A stretch of 64,000 nucleotides of DNA, taken from Helopsaltes ochotensis. Its lineage: Eukaryota; Chordata; Aves; Passeriformes; Locustellidae. How positions within the stretch are numbered: the stretch's first letter is position 1; each line of letters starts with the position of its first letter. The DNA is taken from positions 1,838,464 through 1,902,463 of the forward strand of contig VXBM01000044.1 of assembly GCA_013400155.1 (NCBI GenBank), given 5' to 3'. Position numbers and translations under genes: made by a program. Of this stretch, positions 11,801 to 23,400 are shown piece by piece. The notes under the pieces are model-generated. The model had not been told where the DNA came from. It saw only the letters and a list, made by a program, of their open reading frames with translations, and searched no databases.

Positions 11801-14800
11801 ATTTTAATGCAAGCTAATGCTCAAAGAAAGGTGTGATTGTCATGTGGCTTTGCTTTTGTATCTAAAATATATGGCAAGCAACAGCATGAGGGAGGTGTTT
11901 CCATAGGAGCATCTCTTAAAAGTGTTGCCCTCAAATTACTCCTGTGAGTCAGTAGAAGAGACATGTTTAAGGAAATGATCAAAATTGGAAGTGGCTTTGT
12001 ACATCTGTTTATTTTGGTCTCTTTAAAAGAACAGTAAGCCTCGTATTTAACTACATTCTTCACACAGTACTGTAATTATTTGCTAGATCCATTATTTTTT
12101 CCTCTCTTTTTTGCCTTCTTTGAACTTCTAGCTTTTAAACTTTCATTTATTATGACCTTTGTTTTGTTTTCCTATAAATGTTTGAGTTAAAACAAAATTT
12201 AAAAATCTTTGCTGTGGGTTGCTATTATTAGGATGCAGAATCTTACACATGGGTCCTCAGTATCCTCAAAGAGTGATACACATCTGATATAGGCAACCAT
12301 TTTCTGACCACAAGGTAAATTAAAAAAATACATTTCTAATTTATTATATTTCTTTTGTAGTCTTACTGACCAGGCAATTGGTATTTGGTGTCAAACATAA
12401 AAACTCGATATGCTGATGACTATTGAATACTTCTCATTGTATGAAGGGCAAGTGGGTTAACTAAATGAGAGGCATCTTCATGTCCCTGACAGATGGCTGT
12501 CTCTGCTCCAAAGCCAGTCCTGCTGCACTGTTTCTTGGGTTATCAACTCCTAATCTTTTCAAGTGAAAATTATCTCAAGTGGCTCTTGACCCCAGTAGTT
12601 GCTCTTCCTGTGACCCTGTCCATAAGGTGTTTGCATGGACAGCTATGGTTAGAAGAGAATGTACAGTCAAGCCTTACTGGGAGTTACTCATGAACTAAAC
12701 TTTCTGGGGTCACATCCCACAAATCTTGCCTCTTTTTTGAACAACACAGAGATTTTCCATCCAAGAACCTTTTCTTCAGAAGTTTTATTGCTATAAAATG
12801 TATGAATCACAACGAGTTTTGATGAATCAGCTTTCTCTAATAAGTTGAAGGTCCCAAACACCTGCTTCCACCTCTAACCTCCTTTCCTGACTCTGTGGGT
12901 TTTACAGAATACTTCAGAAACGCAGCTTGAGTGACCTGCTCACATTTTTCTTGAAGTGCTCAAATGACAACCCCCTAAATATATGGCAAATAAGACACTG
13001 AATTATTATGTTGTTCCATCAAGCTATGATGATCATCTTCATGTACTTAATTTCCATTCCAATTTCCTGTTTACCTTTATGTACACAAGTGCTGAATATA
13101 AGTCCATATTTACTGTGCTGGCCTTCTACAAAATATAAGTAATAAATTGCACAACATGTTTTGAATCAAATGTAAAAACCACAAAGTTAATTGAAATGGC
13201 TTAAAGGTAGAGGGATTTAGAGTTGCTTCCTTCTTAGAATTTCTGAGAGCTGACATACTGCTCTTCCTACCCAGTGATTTCTGTATGGGACAAGGATCAA
13301 GTTGTGCTGGCAAGCCTGACCAAGATTCCAGGAAAGGTGAGAAGACTTTCCTATGAGCTTTTTCACCTTCTGGTTTTATATTTAAGGTCTATGGAGTGTT
13401 TCCTCCTCCTTGGAGGGAAGTCTCTTCCCTGGCCTTTTCATTTCAGGGTGGGTGTAGAAGGCCTGTGGCTGCAGGTTCAGCAGCCATCCTGAGCTGGCTC
13501 TGATTGCTGTGACTTTGGCTGTGAGCAGTGTCCTGATCTGAGCACGCACCTTCCAGAGGTGTGACTCTGTGACTTGGCACAGGATGAAGGCTGCCCCAGG
13601 TGAAGGCTATGCCAGCTGCTCTGTGTGACACACTTCAATAAAATTTCTCTGCTGTCAGGTAGGAAAGTATTATTTACTGTAATGACTAAAAGCGAGCCCC
13701 ATTTTGCTTCTCAGGCATTTTTTCTCTGGAAACACTGCTTTCTATACAACTGCATTGGGTGAATACTGATGAGTTCCGTGCTGTACATGCAATCCCAAAT
13801 ACAGTGTGCTCTTCCATGCTATTGTGTGGTGTAATGACAGCTGAGGTGATTACATGCTCTGTAAGGCAGTTCTTACCTTCAAGATATGCTTAAAGGGGAT
13901 TTAAGAATGGATTTTTTATAAAGTATTACTATGTTCAAAAGCCTAGAACCTCCAGAGGCTCATGAGTGCAAAACAACAGATCCTCCATACAAGCCTTTTC
14001 TGTCCGTGAAAATGACAGGTGTGTATTTTGTCTTTAAATAGCAGATAGGTACTTTGCTTATACCCCTAGGCAGAGAGGATCTACTCCATGATGTGCTTTG
14101 GGTAATTGGATTTGTTAAACATGCCTCAAATGGTTTCTTCCTTTCTTTACCACTAAAAGAAATGCAGGGATGTGGGTATCTGTGTCCTGTTGATCACCTG
14201 TCCTGTTAATGGTGCATCTTCGAGGGGAAAAAGAAAAAAGGATTTCTCTTCCAGGGGGAAACACAGGGCAGCAGTTAGGGCCAGGAGTGTAGAAATGTAT
14301 AGACCATACTTGAAATGGCTCTAGTGCACTAGAGAGGCTGGTCATTTGGGAGAAGAAGTTCTGTAATAAAGGTCAGAGGGAATGTGGGTCAGATGGCTTA
14401 AATGGCTGCCAGCCCAGGAGGGAGATAACAAGGCTGGAAACAGCAAGTGTAGCATATTATCCATGAAAGAAGGGATGTTGTAGTGTGCTAGGCTTCAGAA
14501 AAATAAAAAAAACTGAGACAAGAATTATGAACATATGTAGGTTGATAAAACAGAAAGTTGGGTGTAGGTAGGATGTGTTTACCTACAAAGGTCTTGAATA
14601 AAAATATCTGTTGTCTAGTCCTGCTGAATTCCTTATCTGTGCTCCTGTGAAACCGTGAATATATTCTCAGAAAAAAGCAATACCTAAATCTGGAGAAGTA
14701 TTAGTCTGAGAATTGTGATGCTGGTGAAGAGGTATCTGGCAGACATGTGTCAGTCTCTTGTATTGGTTCTGAGTATCACACCAAAAAACCACATGAGGAC

Positions 14801-15268
14801 TGCAATACTAGAAATCAGTTCAAATAAAGATACAAAATGAGTGGATGGCAAGAATATTAGCAGTGAACCATTGTTTGCTTTACCCAGAGAAAGGAAAGCA
14901 GGTTAGGAGGAGAGTAGTAGGGAGAGTAGCAGGGAGAGTAGTTTATCTAGCTACTCCTGGCTCCCTGCCTTCTGTAGTGTGGAAGGAGTCATCTTCCAGT
15001 GCTAGAAATTCTGTTGTAGCTCTAATGCCACATTTTAACTCCTTGAATCTCAGGCCAAGGCTAAAATTCTTTTAGTGAAGCTTGTTCTGCCTTCTGGGGT
15101 TAATATTGTGGCAGAAATGGCTTTAGCATCCAGACTGCTCTACTTTAGAACAGAAAAAATAAAGATAAGATAGAAGTTATCTTGCACAACATATCTTGCA
15201 ATTCCTGCAAACCAAAGCCCACAAAAAGCCCCATGCATTTTCTTATCTGTGAAGAATTTACTGTATCA
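8861..15268. other. Intergenic non-coding DNA
   Basis: Ordinary AT-rich sequence with scattered short A/T runs, for example the very AT-rich stretch around 10340-10415. I see no supported exons, RNA genes or clear transposon ends. Open frames are short, and none shows a known domain. Confidence 0.5.
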
Positions 15269-16222
15269 CTAGGATCTGTGGACTAGACTAAGCATGTGCA
15301 AGTTACACACTGAACCTCCAGGCCTGTGAATTTTCATTCCTGCTGGCAAGTTGTAAATCCTTTGAGGAGGATGAGAGCTGCACATGTCACCCTGTTCATT
15401 AGAGCCAGTGCGTGTTTCTGTGTGGCAACAGATCACGGAACAGCTGGATTTGCGGTGGGTGGGGGTGAGGGCCCTTCCTACACTAACAGCAGAGAACACC
15501 TCAGCCTCCTTCCCCTCCATCCTGTCCTTGCAGACCGCAGCCTCGCTGCCAGATGTGCAGTTATGGGGCTTAGTGCCCCTGCTGTGCCATTCCCTGCCTG
15601 CTGGCCCTGCCAGCTCCCCCTCATTCCCGAGCTGTGAAGCCCAGTTTGCTCCCAGAGGATGGGGTTCCTTGGTGGGTGCTGGCACGCTCTGCTGGGACAA
15701 CTGCATGGATTGAACGGCAGTGATGGGCTGGGCTGCTCCTGCATCCTTCAGAGCAGCAGCCACCCCTGCCCCTGGAGCAGTGCAAGTCCCATGGCTGCTC
15801 CCACCACAATGAATTCCCTTCTCTTGGCAGTGCCAGAGAGCTGTGGCTGCTGTGCTCGGGCTGCCCTGGGCGGGGGTGAGGCGTGGGCAGAAGGAGGAGG
15901 AAGGGGTTTGCTGGTGGAGTTCTCTGCACTGAAGGTGCTCTGGGGGGTCCATTTCAAAGCAAAGCATCCCAGCAAGGACTGTGGCTAGAACAGGAGGGTC
16001 TCCATCATTACCTTGAAGCTTGTGTAAACCCAAATATTGTTTCAAATGCTGGCAGTATGAGCTGGGGTTCTGCAGGCTGCCTGATCTGGAGAGCAAGGGG
16101 CCACTGGGTGTCAGAGGAAGCTGCTCCACTGGTGGAGATGATAGGATACTGTCACCTGACTGAAAAGTGGCACATTTTGTAGAATTCAACAGGAAGTTTG
16201 TCAGCCATCTCAAACTGGCCAC
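15269..16222 (-). other. Longest open frame outside the known gene; orphan, probably not coding
   Basis: An uninterrupted 317-codon frame on the - strand lies in a GC-richer patch. The predicted product is rich in Ser, Pro, Ala, Gly, Gln and Cys, with no transmembrane segment, signal peptide or domain that I recognise. Other frames over the same bases, on both strands, are also open for about 100 codons. This suggests that the composition simply lacks stop codons. No promoter, splice sites or poly(A) signal are evident around it. It could lie in an unannotated long non-coding transcript, but a real protein gene is unlikely. Confidence 0.2.
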
Positions 16223-18799
16223 CCCAACGTTCCTGTGCTTACTGGCCTGGATAAAAGTGCCACTGAACCACTTCTTTTAAGAAAGTATTTCAAGGACAGA
16301 AAATTCTCAGAAATAGTTGCTCACATAGGTATCTCCTGTCTTCACTTTTGAAGAACATTTTTAAGCTCAGGACCACCTGAAGCAGGAAACTTTAAAACAA
16401 AGATAACAGAGATGTGTCAGTATCTTGTGTAAGGTATGGCACTTGTCTTAAGCTACATTATCTTGTCCTTCTCCAGAAATTGCTCTTAACCACTTATCTT
16501 AATCTTATGTCTTCAACATGCATCTTACATCTTCAACAGTTTGGTTCCCTCTAATGTGAAATGCACTATGCAAAAATCAAGTATTATTATGCTGCTATCA
16601 GGCATAATTAGCCTTATGTATTTCGTTTACAGATTACACAAGATGTGCTGGAAATGGTTCTATATGCCTACTGAACAGATCATCCTGGCTTTGCATTAAT
16701 GCCATTTTACAGTCTGCTTTAATTTTCAGAATGCAAGACCAGTAGTTGAATCTGCCACATAGTAAATATGACACCTTTCAGAAATGATGGGACTAAGAAA
16801 AAGAGTCAGTGACTTTCCAGAGGAAATATCAGTGAGTCAGTAAAAGAAAAACAATAGCATGCTTGATATTACAAATAAATGGGTTGTAAAAGCTATTTTT
16901 GCTTCTTCATGCTACCCTTTGCTGTGATGGTTTGCTGTCTTCATCTCTGTAATATCCAACTACAGAAGAACACTTCCAGCTTTGCAGGCAAGTGCATGAT
17001 GTATCACACGCATGAAAGACACACTGCAACTGGAACCAATATTTATGTGGACTGCTTCTATGTGTAAAAGGGGAGTTGAATCGAACCCTGTACACTTGTT
17101 TGTGTGTGCAATCATACTCTAAATCCTACTGGAAACCCTGGCAGTTTGCTGTGCTCCTGTTTTCCAGTTTTCCAGGGCTTGTATTTCATGACACGTTTAT
17201 TCACTCCTGAGAAACAGCTGTATGTTTCCCAAGGCATCACATGTAGAAACTGATCTAGAAGCTAGCAACAGCTCAGTTCTGCCAGGACCCTGTTGTGTAC
17301 CTGCTGGAGTGTGTGTTTATCATTCTTGAGGGAGCAGGGACATGTCCATGTCCCCGAGCGCAGGTGGGCAGCTCTGTCCCATCTGCACCCCCATCACTGC
17401 TTATCTCGACAGACTGCAGTTCACAGTGGGTACCTCAGACAGGCTTTCATTCCATGCAGTGTTCCCTGTTGCCCTTAATGCACCTGGACTGAAAAAGGAT
17501 CCTGCTTGTTATTCCTGCTGCCAAGTTTCACTGAAAAGAACAGCCGCAAGCATGGAACAATTACATCTGATCAAGGGCTTCAGGCGGTGGAAAAGTCAGA
17601 CATAATAATTATTCTGAAATGTCTGCTTTGACTATCTCTGAATATCACAAGCTCTATACTTCATCCTTTTTTATTTTATTCCACAGTATTTTTCAAATAA
17701 AGCACCAAACTCACCTAATAACGAAAGAATGTGCTCTGTGGCATATGACATACGCAAACCCTTGCTGTGACTGTCAGGGGAGAGGGCTGGTAGGTCAAAT
17801 CTTGTTTCCTGGAACCAGTAACAGTTTATGAGGCCTGTGGAGACAGAGCTGATTAAAAAATAGCAGACCAATCCAAGCGTGGTGTGAGGATCAAGGACAG
17901 TACGTAACGTATTGTAAATGGGCTATACATTATTTATATAAATTAGCATAAAGTTACAGTTTTACAACTCTGAAAGTCTTAAGTTACACATCAGCTGTAA
18001 CAGAAGCACCTCTTTAAATCTTAATATATGCAAAATGACACTTGTTACCTTTAGGTTTTAAAAAAAAGTTCTTCCAGCACAATTAAGAAGCAATTCTTGT
18101 CTTCTCGCTGAACTAATTTATGCTTGTTACTTAAACAAAGAAACACTTAATTTGAAAGTAATGGAAGTCATAGGTTTGCAATAGTATAATTTTTATTGAA
18201 AATGCAGAAACTTCAATGAAAATGCACTAAATTATTATTAAGACTGTGTTTCTGCTAACTGATGGAGATACTTAGGAAGACTTAAAAGCAAGAGCTTAAT
18301 TAGGTCACATTTTGCCAGAAAATTCCTGCTTGCCAATAAGCATAATATTTGGGCCTAAGTTTGAAGAGGTTTTAAAGAGCAGCCCAACTATATAGCCAGT
18401 GGTTTATCATTAATTTTTTAGAGAGATACAATTATATTTTCCTAAGCAAAGGAATTGTTCATAATGCTTTTAAAAGCTAACATGATCCACTCTTTAAAGC
18501 AAGAAGACAGTCTTTGCTGTAGTATTTCCTCTTTGGACTTGAGGAACCAACCAAAGTTTAGACCTGTTTCCTTTAGGAAAGATAGCTAATGATGTATTCA
18601 GATATCCTTGAAGTATCACTCTGTATTTCCAAGAAATGTTCAAATTCCTGTTTCATTAATTCAGCTTAAGAACAGGACAGAGAATATTTTGTTGTGAGTT
18701 TTTGCTGGCATTTTTCTGCCATGACTGAGCCCAAAAGTTTGGATATTTATTTAATACCTTTGAGTTTTGTTTTGTGTACTCAGTTACAGATTCCAGGCC
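16223..18799. other. Intergenic non-coding DNA
   Basis: Mostly AT-rich sequence, becoming very AT-rich at about 17900-18660. No supported gene or transposon is visible. Confidence 0.5.
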
Positions 18800-19112
18800 T
18801 TATAAAAAAGGAGAGAGAGGGATTTGTCACAGAGAGTGACAGGACAAGGGGCAATGGTTTTAAACTGAAACATCTACATTAGATGTTAGGAATAAATTCT
18901 TCCCCATGAGAGTGGTGAGGCACTGGAACAGGTCGCCCAGAGAAGCTGTGGATGCCTCATCCCTGGAGGTGTTCAAGGTCGGGTTGGACAGGGCTTTGAG
19001 AAACCTGGTATAATGAAACATGTCCCTGCCCACGGCAGAGAGGTGGGAATTAGGCAATCTTTAAGGTCCCTTCCAACTCAAGCCATTCTACGATTCTATG
19101 ATTCTATGATTT
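18800..19112 (+). mobile_element. CR1 LINE, 3' end with intact terminal repeat
   Basis: The segment contains the characteristic CR1 3' sequence: the stretch around GAGAGTGACAGGACAAGGGG, then GTGGTGAGGCACTGGAACAG, GCCCAGAGAAGCTGTGGATG, GGTGTTCAAGG, TTTAAGGTCCCTTCCAACTC, and a terminal series of ATTCTATG-type units at about 19086-19112. It is a 5'-truncated copy of about 310 bp and contains only the non-coding 3' part, downstream of the reverse-transcriptase frame. The well-kept tail makes the + orientation certain. Confidence 0.93.
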
Positions 19113-19936
19113 TCCATATAAAGGGACTTAATTGCAAAAAAAGCACATCACTTTCTGTCCTTTAAGGGAAGCAAACACCAAAAACCCTGCTCAAGGGGAA
19201 ATGCTTTTTGTCTTGGGTTCCTCTTCAGGTGTGCCTTGTGTCTATTGCAGTACTCCTTTGTAAAAGCAATATTGGTCTTGTTACTCCCTTAATTACCCCT
19301 TATAAAGCTAAAAATATTTGTGTAAAAAGATGAACTGTAAACAATTAAAAAGCAGCTACTGCCTGCGTGCCTTGGTCAATATAATGCCTTACACACATAC
19401 ATTTACACTTCTGAGTCAATAGGAACTATAATTGTGTGTGAATAGGAGACTCATCTTTCAAAAGTTTACAAGATGTCTTCTTATTCTAGTGAAGTCACCC
19501 ATTGCATGTGTCCTGAAGTCTGTAGAAAGTCCTGGGCATAGTATTTAAAGAAAAAAAGCCTTGCATTTCTTCATGTGTAACTTAAGGCTGAGGTCTTATA
19601 TCAAATTTAACTGCAAGGAGAGTGAGAATGATTCTTGTACCTTGTACAATGTCATGTTTCCAAGAATAAAATCCTCCAGTTGAATCCACATTTTCAATGG
19701 CTAACAGCAGGACTGGATCAAAACTTTAATGTGGCACAGGCATCACTGAGAGAAGTTGCTGTGAAAGAAGGAGACATTTTCTCTGATGTTTGGCACACTC
19801 CTAATTACAAGATCTCTCAACTATGCAGCAAGACTAGTTTGCCTAATGCAGTAAGAAAATTACTGCAGTGCTCATACAGGAGAGGGCTGTGCTCACACCT
19901 GACTTGATTTGGATTCCTTTCCTGATTGTCCTTGCA
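19113..19936. other. Intergenic non-coding DNA between two CR1 copies
   Basis: AT-rich sequence with no supported feature. A 90-codon open frame at 19635-19907 has no recognisable motif and no splice or promoter context. Confidence 0.5.
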
Positions 19937-20035
19937 GGAATGGAACGGAATGGAATGGAATGGAATGGAATGGAATGGAATGGAATGGAATGGAATAGAA
20001 TGGAATAGAATGGAATAGAATGGAATAGAATAGAA
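19937..20035 (-). repeat. Pentanucleotide microsatellite (GGAAT)n grading into (AGAAT)n
   Basis: About twenty pentamer units run without interruption. The left part is GGAAT; the right part switches to alternating GGAAT/AGAAT, and the last units are all AGAAT-like. On the - strand this reads ATTCC/ATTCT, which is the unit of the CR1 3' terminal repeat. It directly abuts the 3' end of an antisense CR1 copy (20036-20490). The array is therefore best read as expansion of that CR1's own tail. On the - strand it encodes a repetitive Phe-His-Ser-Ile-Pro frame of no likely meaning. Confidence 0.92.
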
Positions 20036-20490
20036 CACACTCAATTGGAAGAGGCCTACAATGATCATCTACTCCAACTGCTTGACCAATTCAGAGCTGA
20101 CCAAAAGTTAAAGCATGTTGTTTAGGGCATTGTCCATGTGTCTCCTAAAGGCTGACGCCTGGGGCATTGACACCTCTGTAGGAAGTCTGATCTGGGGTTT
20201 TACCACCCTTTTGTTAAAGAAATGTCTGCTAATGTCCAGTCTAAACCTTTCCTGGTGCAGCTTTGAACCATTCCCATGAATCCTACCCCTGGGTCCCAAG
20301 AAGAAGGGATCAGCTCTCTCTTTCTCATTACTTCCCCTACTCAGGGAGCTGCAGAGAGCGATAAAGTCACCCCTCAGCCTCCTTTTCTCCTACATGGACA
20401 AACCCAGAGTCCTCAGCATCTCCTCACATGACATTCCTTCCAGCCTTTCACCATCTTTGTTGCCCTTCTCCAGACACATTCAAAGACCTT
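20036..20490 (-). mobile_element. CR1 LINE 3' end, antisense
   Basis: Read on the - strand, this is the CR1 3' region: the + strand shows the complementary landmarks GATCATCTACTCCAACTGC near the 3' end, then CAGTCTAAACCTTTCCTGGT, CTCAGGGAGCTGCAGAGAG-like sequence, CACCCCTCAGCCTCCTTTTC, and GCCCTTCTCCAGACAC at the 5' side. The copy is 5'-truncated or too decayed to follow beyond about 20490. Its tail continues as the pentamer array on its left. Confidence 0.88.
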
Positions 20491-23400
20491 TGTATTAGAT
20501 GCTAATCATGGGTAATTGCTTATAAACTATACATTAAGGAAAGTTACTGTGTTTGATATTTATTAAATACCAGATGGTTTGATTTTGTTATTAATTTTGC
20601 AGATCTAGTTTAATGACATGTGCAGAATTAGTGAATTGGACAATTAGTTGTATGGCAACTAATTGCAAAGAGAAGAGATTGAGAGATTTATTCCCCCACC
20701 TGATGGCAACAGATCATCTTTAGGTAAGTCACCTAGAGTTGTCCAAAAGCTGTTTCATGTGTGAAAGCTCAGAAAGGAGATACTGTCAAGCATTTTGTAA
20801 CAATAAGTACAGAACAGGTGTCATTGATGAAATAATTTGTAATTTTTCAGCTGGAGTTTGAGGTGTTTCTTACTTTATTTGGAATGTGCATTTTTGTACA
20901 AAATTAATGCATGTGGTCTTTGAATGAGTAGTGTGTTCTTGGGAGACTATTTATTTTGTCAAAAATCCTCATTTTATGTCACCCTCAAATATGCCTTTTG
21001 GCAGAATTGATTTGGGAAGAAGATAAAAATAAGCGTGGGAGTGGAACCTGAGCAGCTGCTCTGTAGGCAGCATGAGGAGGCCAGCAGGCTTCACAGCGCA
21101 GGCGCAGAAGGAGTGCACAGGTGGGAAAGGTGAGAAGAAGCTTCTCATCCCTGCAATCATGCTTAGCTGGCTGCCAGTAATTATACTTGCTTGTCCTGCT
21201 ACCAGCAACACCATGCCCAGTGTCAGCCAAAAGTTAACAATTCGTGTAGGAAGAAAACAATGGATTTCTTAAAACTAAATTTACTTTTAAACTGTCTGTG
21301 AACAATGAAAGAGCCAACATTGCTTATTTTCCCGAAGCACTTGAATCTGTAAATTAAGGTTTACCAAAGAGTGTGAATATTATTATTTATTTAAGAGCTC
21401 TCACATTTCCCTTCTCTTCCTCTTCCCCGTTACTTGTTTGTTGGGAAGGTGCTACTTGCATTCATGGATATGTGTCCAAAGTGGGAGGCAACCAGAGGCT
21501 GTGGAATATAAGATCGGTTGAGAGAGTGAACAGGAGTGGGGAAAGAGGGGTGTGGTGTCAGGGCAAGGTAAGGGAAGAGACTATAAAAAGTGTAAGGAAG
21601 GGTTAGGAGAAGGGGAATTATATTGGGTTTCTTTTGTGATTAAAAATTTCTGACCCCAAAGCATCACCAGGCCTTTGTTTTGGAGAATGTTTTTTAATTA
21701 ATTATCTTAACCTTTAGTTAAACCTTTTAGTTACACACTCCAGACAAGAAGTAAAAGTTTAGAACAGCTATGGTGAGCAAAGTTTTAAAAATTTTTCTGG
21801 GATTTAGTGGTCAAAACAAATTACATGATCCAAATTTTTAGCATTCTTGCTGAAATCAAATGCAGGCTACTGTTGGTACTATTTTTTCACATGCCTTGTT
21901 TCAGCCTGTGCCTTGTTGCCTCTGGCCATGCCTCCCCTGGGTCAGAAGCTCTGGGTTGCCGCAGGGCTAAGCAGAGCTGCCTGTGCTCTGAACCCCTCAC
22001 CCCCTGTGACTGGACTGCAGGCTCCAGATGAGCAGTCCCTTAGATGTCAATAAATGCTTAGAAAGGTGCATCTTAGTAGCAAAACATCAACTAAATAGGA
22101 CATTAAATAAGATACTTCAGGAACAATAAGAATAACTGTAATAAGTGACTTTAATAGAAAACATAGCTATCATGGAAAATGTGAATAGAATAACCCCCTT
22201 AACTCATGTCCAAGGATGCATTTGTACTGACAGAAAAATTTGAGACATGATGGTAATGAGAGTAAACTCATTCTATACTGAAGAAGCTGCTCAATTATTA
22301 TAAGATTAAAAGAGATTTCCTTTTTCCTTTCAAACACTTCTATCTATCTGAAATTGTTTGCCATATTATTGCTTCATAAAAGCTATTTCTCCTGTGTTGA
22401 AATATTTGTTTTCCTTTGTATGTCAGAAAGGCCTTCAGGTAGTTTTCTCCTTGTGACTCCTTCGGTTCACATTTTATTTCCCCCTCTGCTCCTGACATTA
22501 ACTCTGTCGAATGCTGTCTCTTTATGACTTTATTCCTTACTCAGTTCTGGAAGTATGTTAACTACCGTAACGCCATTAATTCTTTTGCATATCATTCATG
22601 TTAGATGAAATGCACAGTATAGTAATACAGAACCCTGTGATAGGATCCAGTTTCTTTATACATTAAATTAGGGGTTTTCTTATTCCTGTCAGCATAGACT
22701 TAGAAGTTATTCTTTACTATTTCCAACTATACCAGAAATATTGGGGGAAAAAAGAGTTCTGAGTATGAATGGCAGTAATAGGCAGAAGAGTACAGGGTAG
22801 CTAAAAGCCAATGATTTCCTTCAAAGAAAAACACTTCTTAATGGAAAATAAATTATTTAGTGAACAGCAAAGTTGTAGCACTTACCCTCTGTTACAAAAT
22901 CAAAGCATCCTATATAATGTCAGGGTCAAAGTCTGCTACAAACATTGTTTCCAAATAAATACTCACTGGGTACCACTATGGAAGTTCATACTCAAAACCC
23001 ACATCTGACTGGGTGTTTCCATTAATAAACTTCACTGCTAAAATGTTTATGGGCAGAACACTTTTCAGACAATAGATAAATTGGACTTTAAATTTTCCAG
23101 GTAACTGCACAAAGAAGGAAAATGTTCTTCAGCTGAATGGTGTAAGTCCTTAAGCAGACAACTCTTCTGGCTATAGTTCCTATTGAAGTCAGCACTGGTC
23201 TCTCTCTTTAATGATCAAGGCTTTGGGTTTCACATATCTGTAAAAGGGAAGGCTGATTTACACTCATGTTGTTCCCAAATGTAGACAACAAAATTTGTTC
23301 AAGGTTTATGAGCAAGATAAAATAGACACTTTTGTTTCCAAATGGTAGAAACAATACCTGTTCACTTCAGTAAAGAGACGTATAGCTGTTTTCTAGATTC

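Noticed and set aside
19937..20035. Possible CRISPR-like or satellite array
   Set aside because: Units are five bases with no spacers; it is a microsatellite in a vertebrate genome.
19817..20068. A repetitive protein frame (Ser-Ile-Pro-Phe-His units) on the - strand
   Set aside because: It is only the translation of the GGAAT pentamer array at the tail of a CR1 element.
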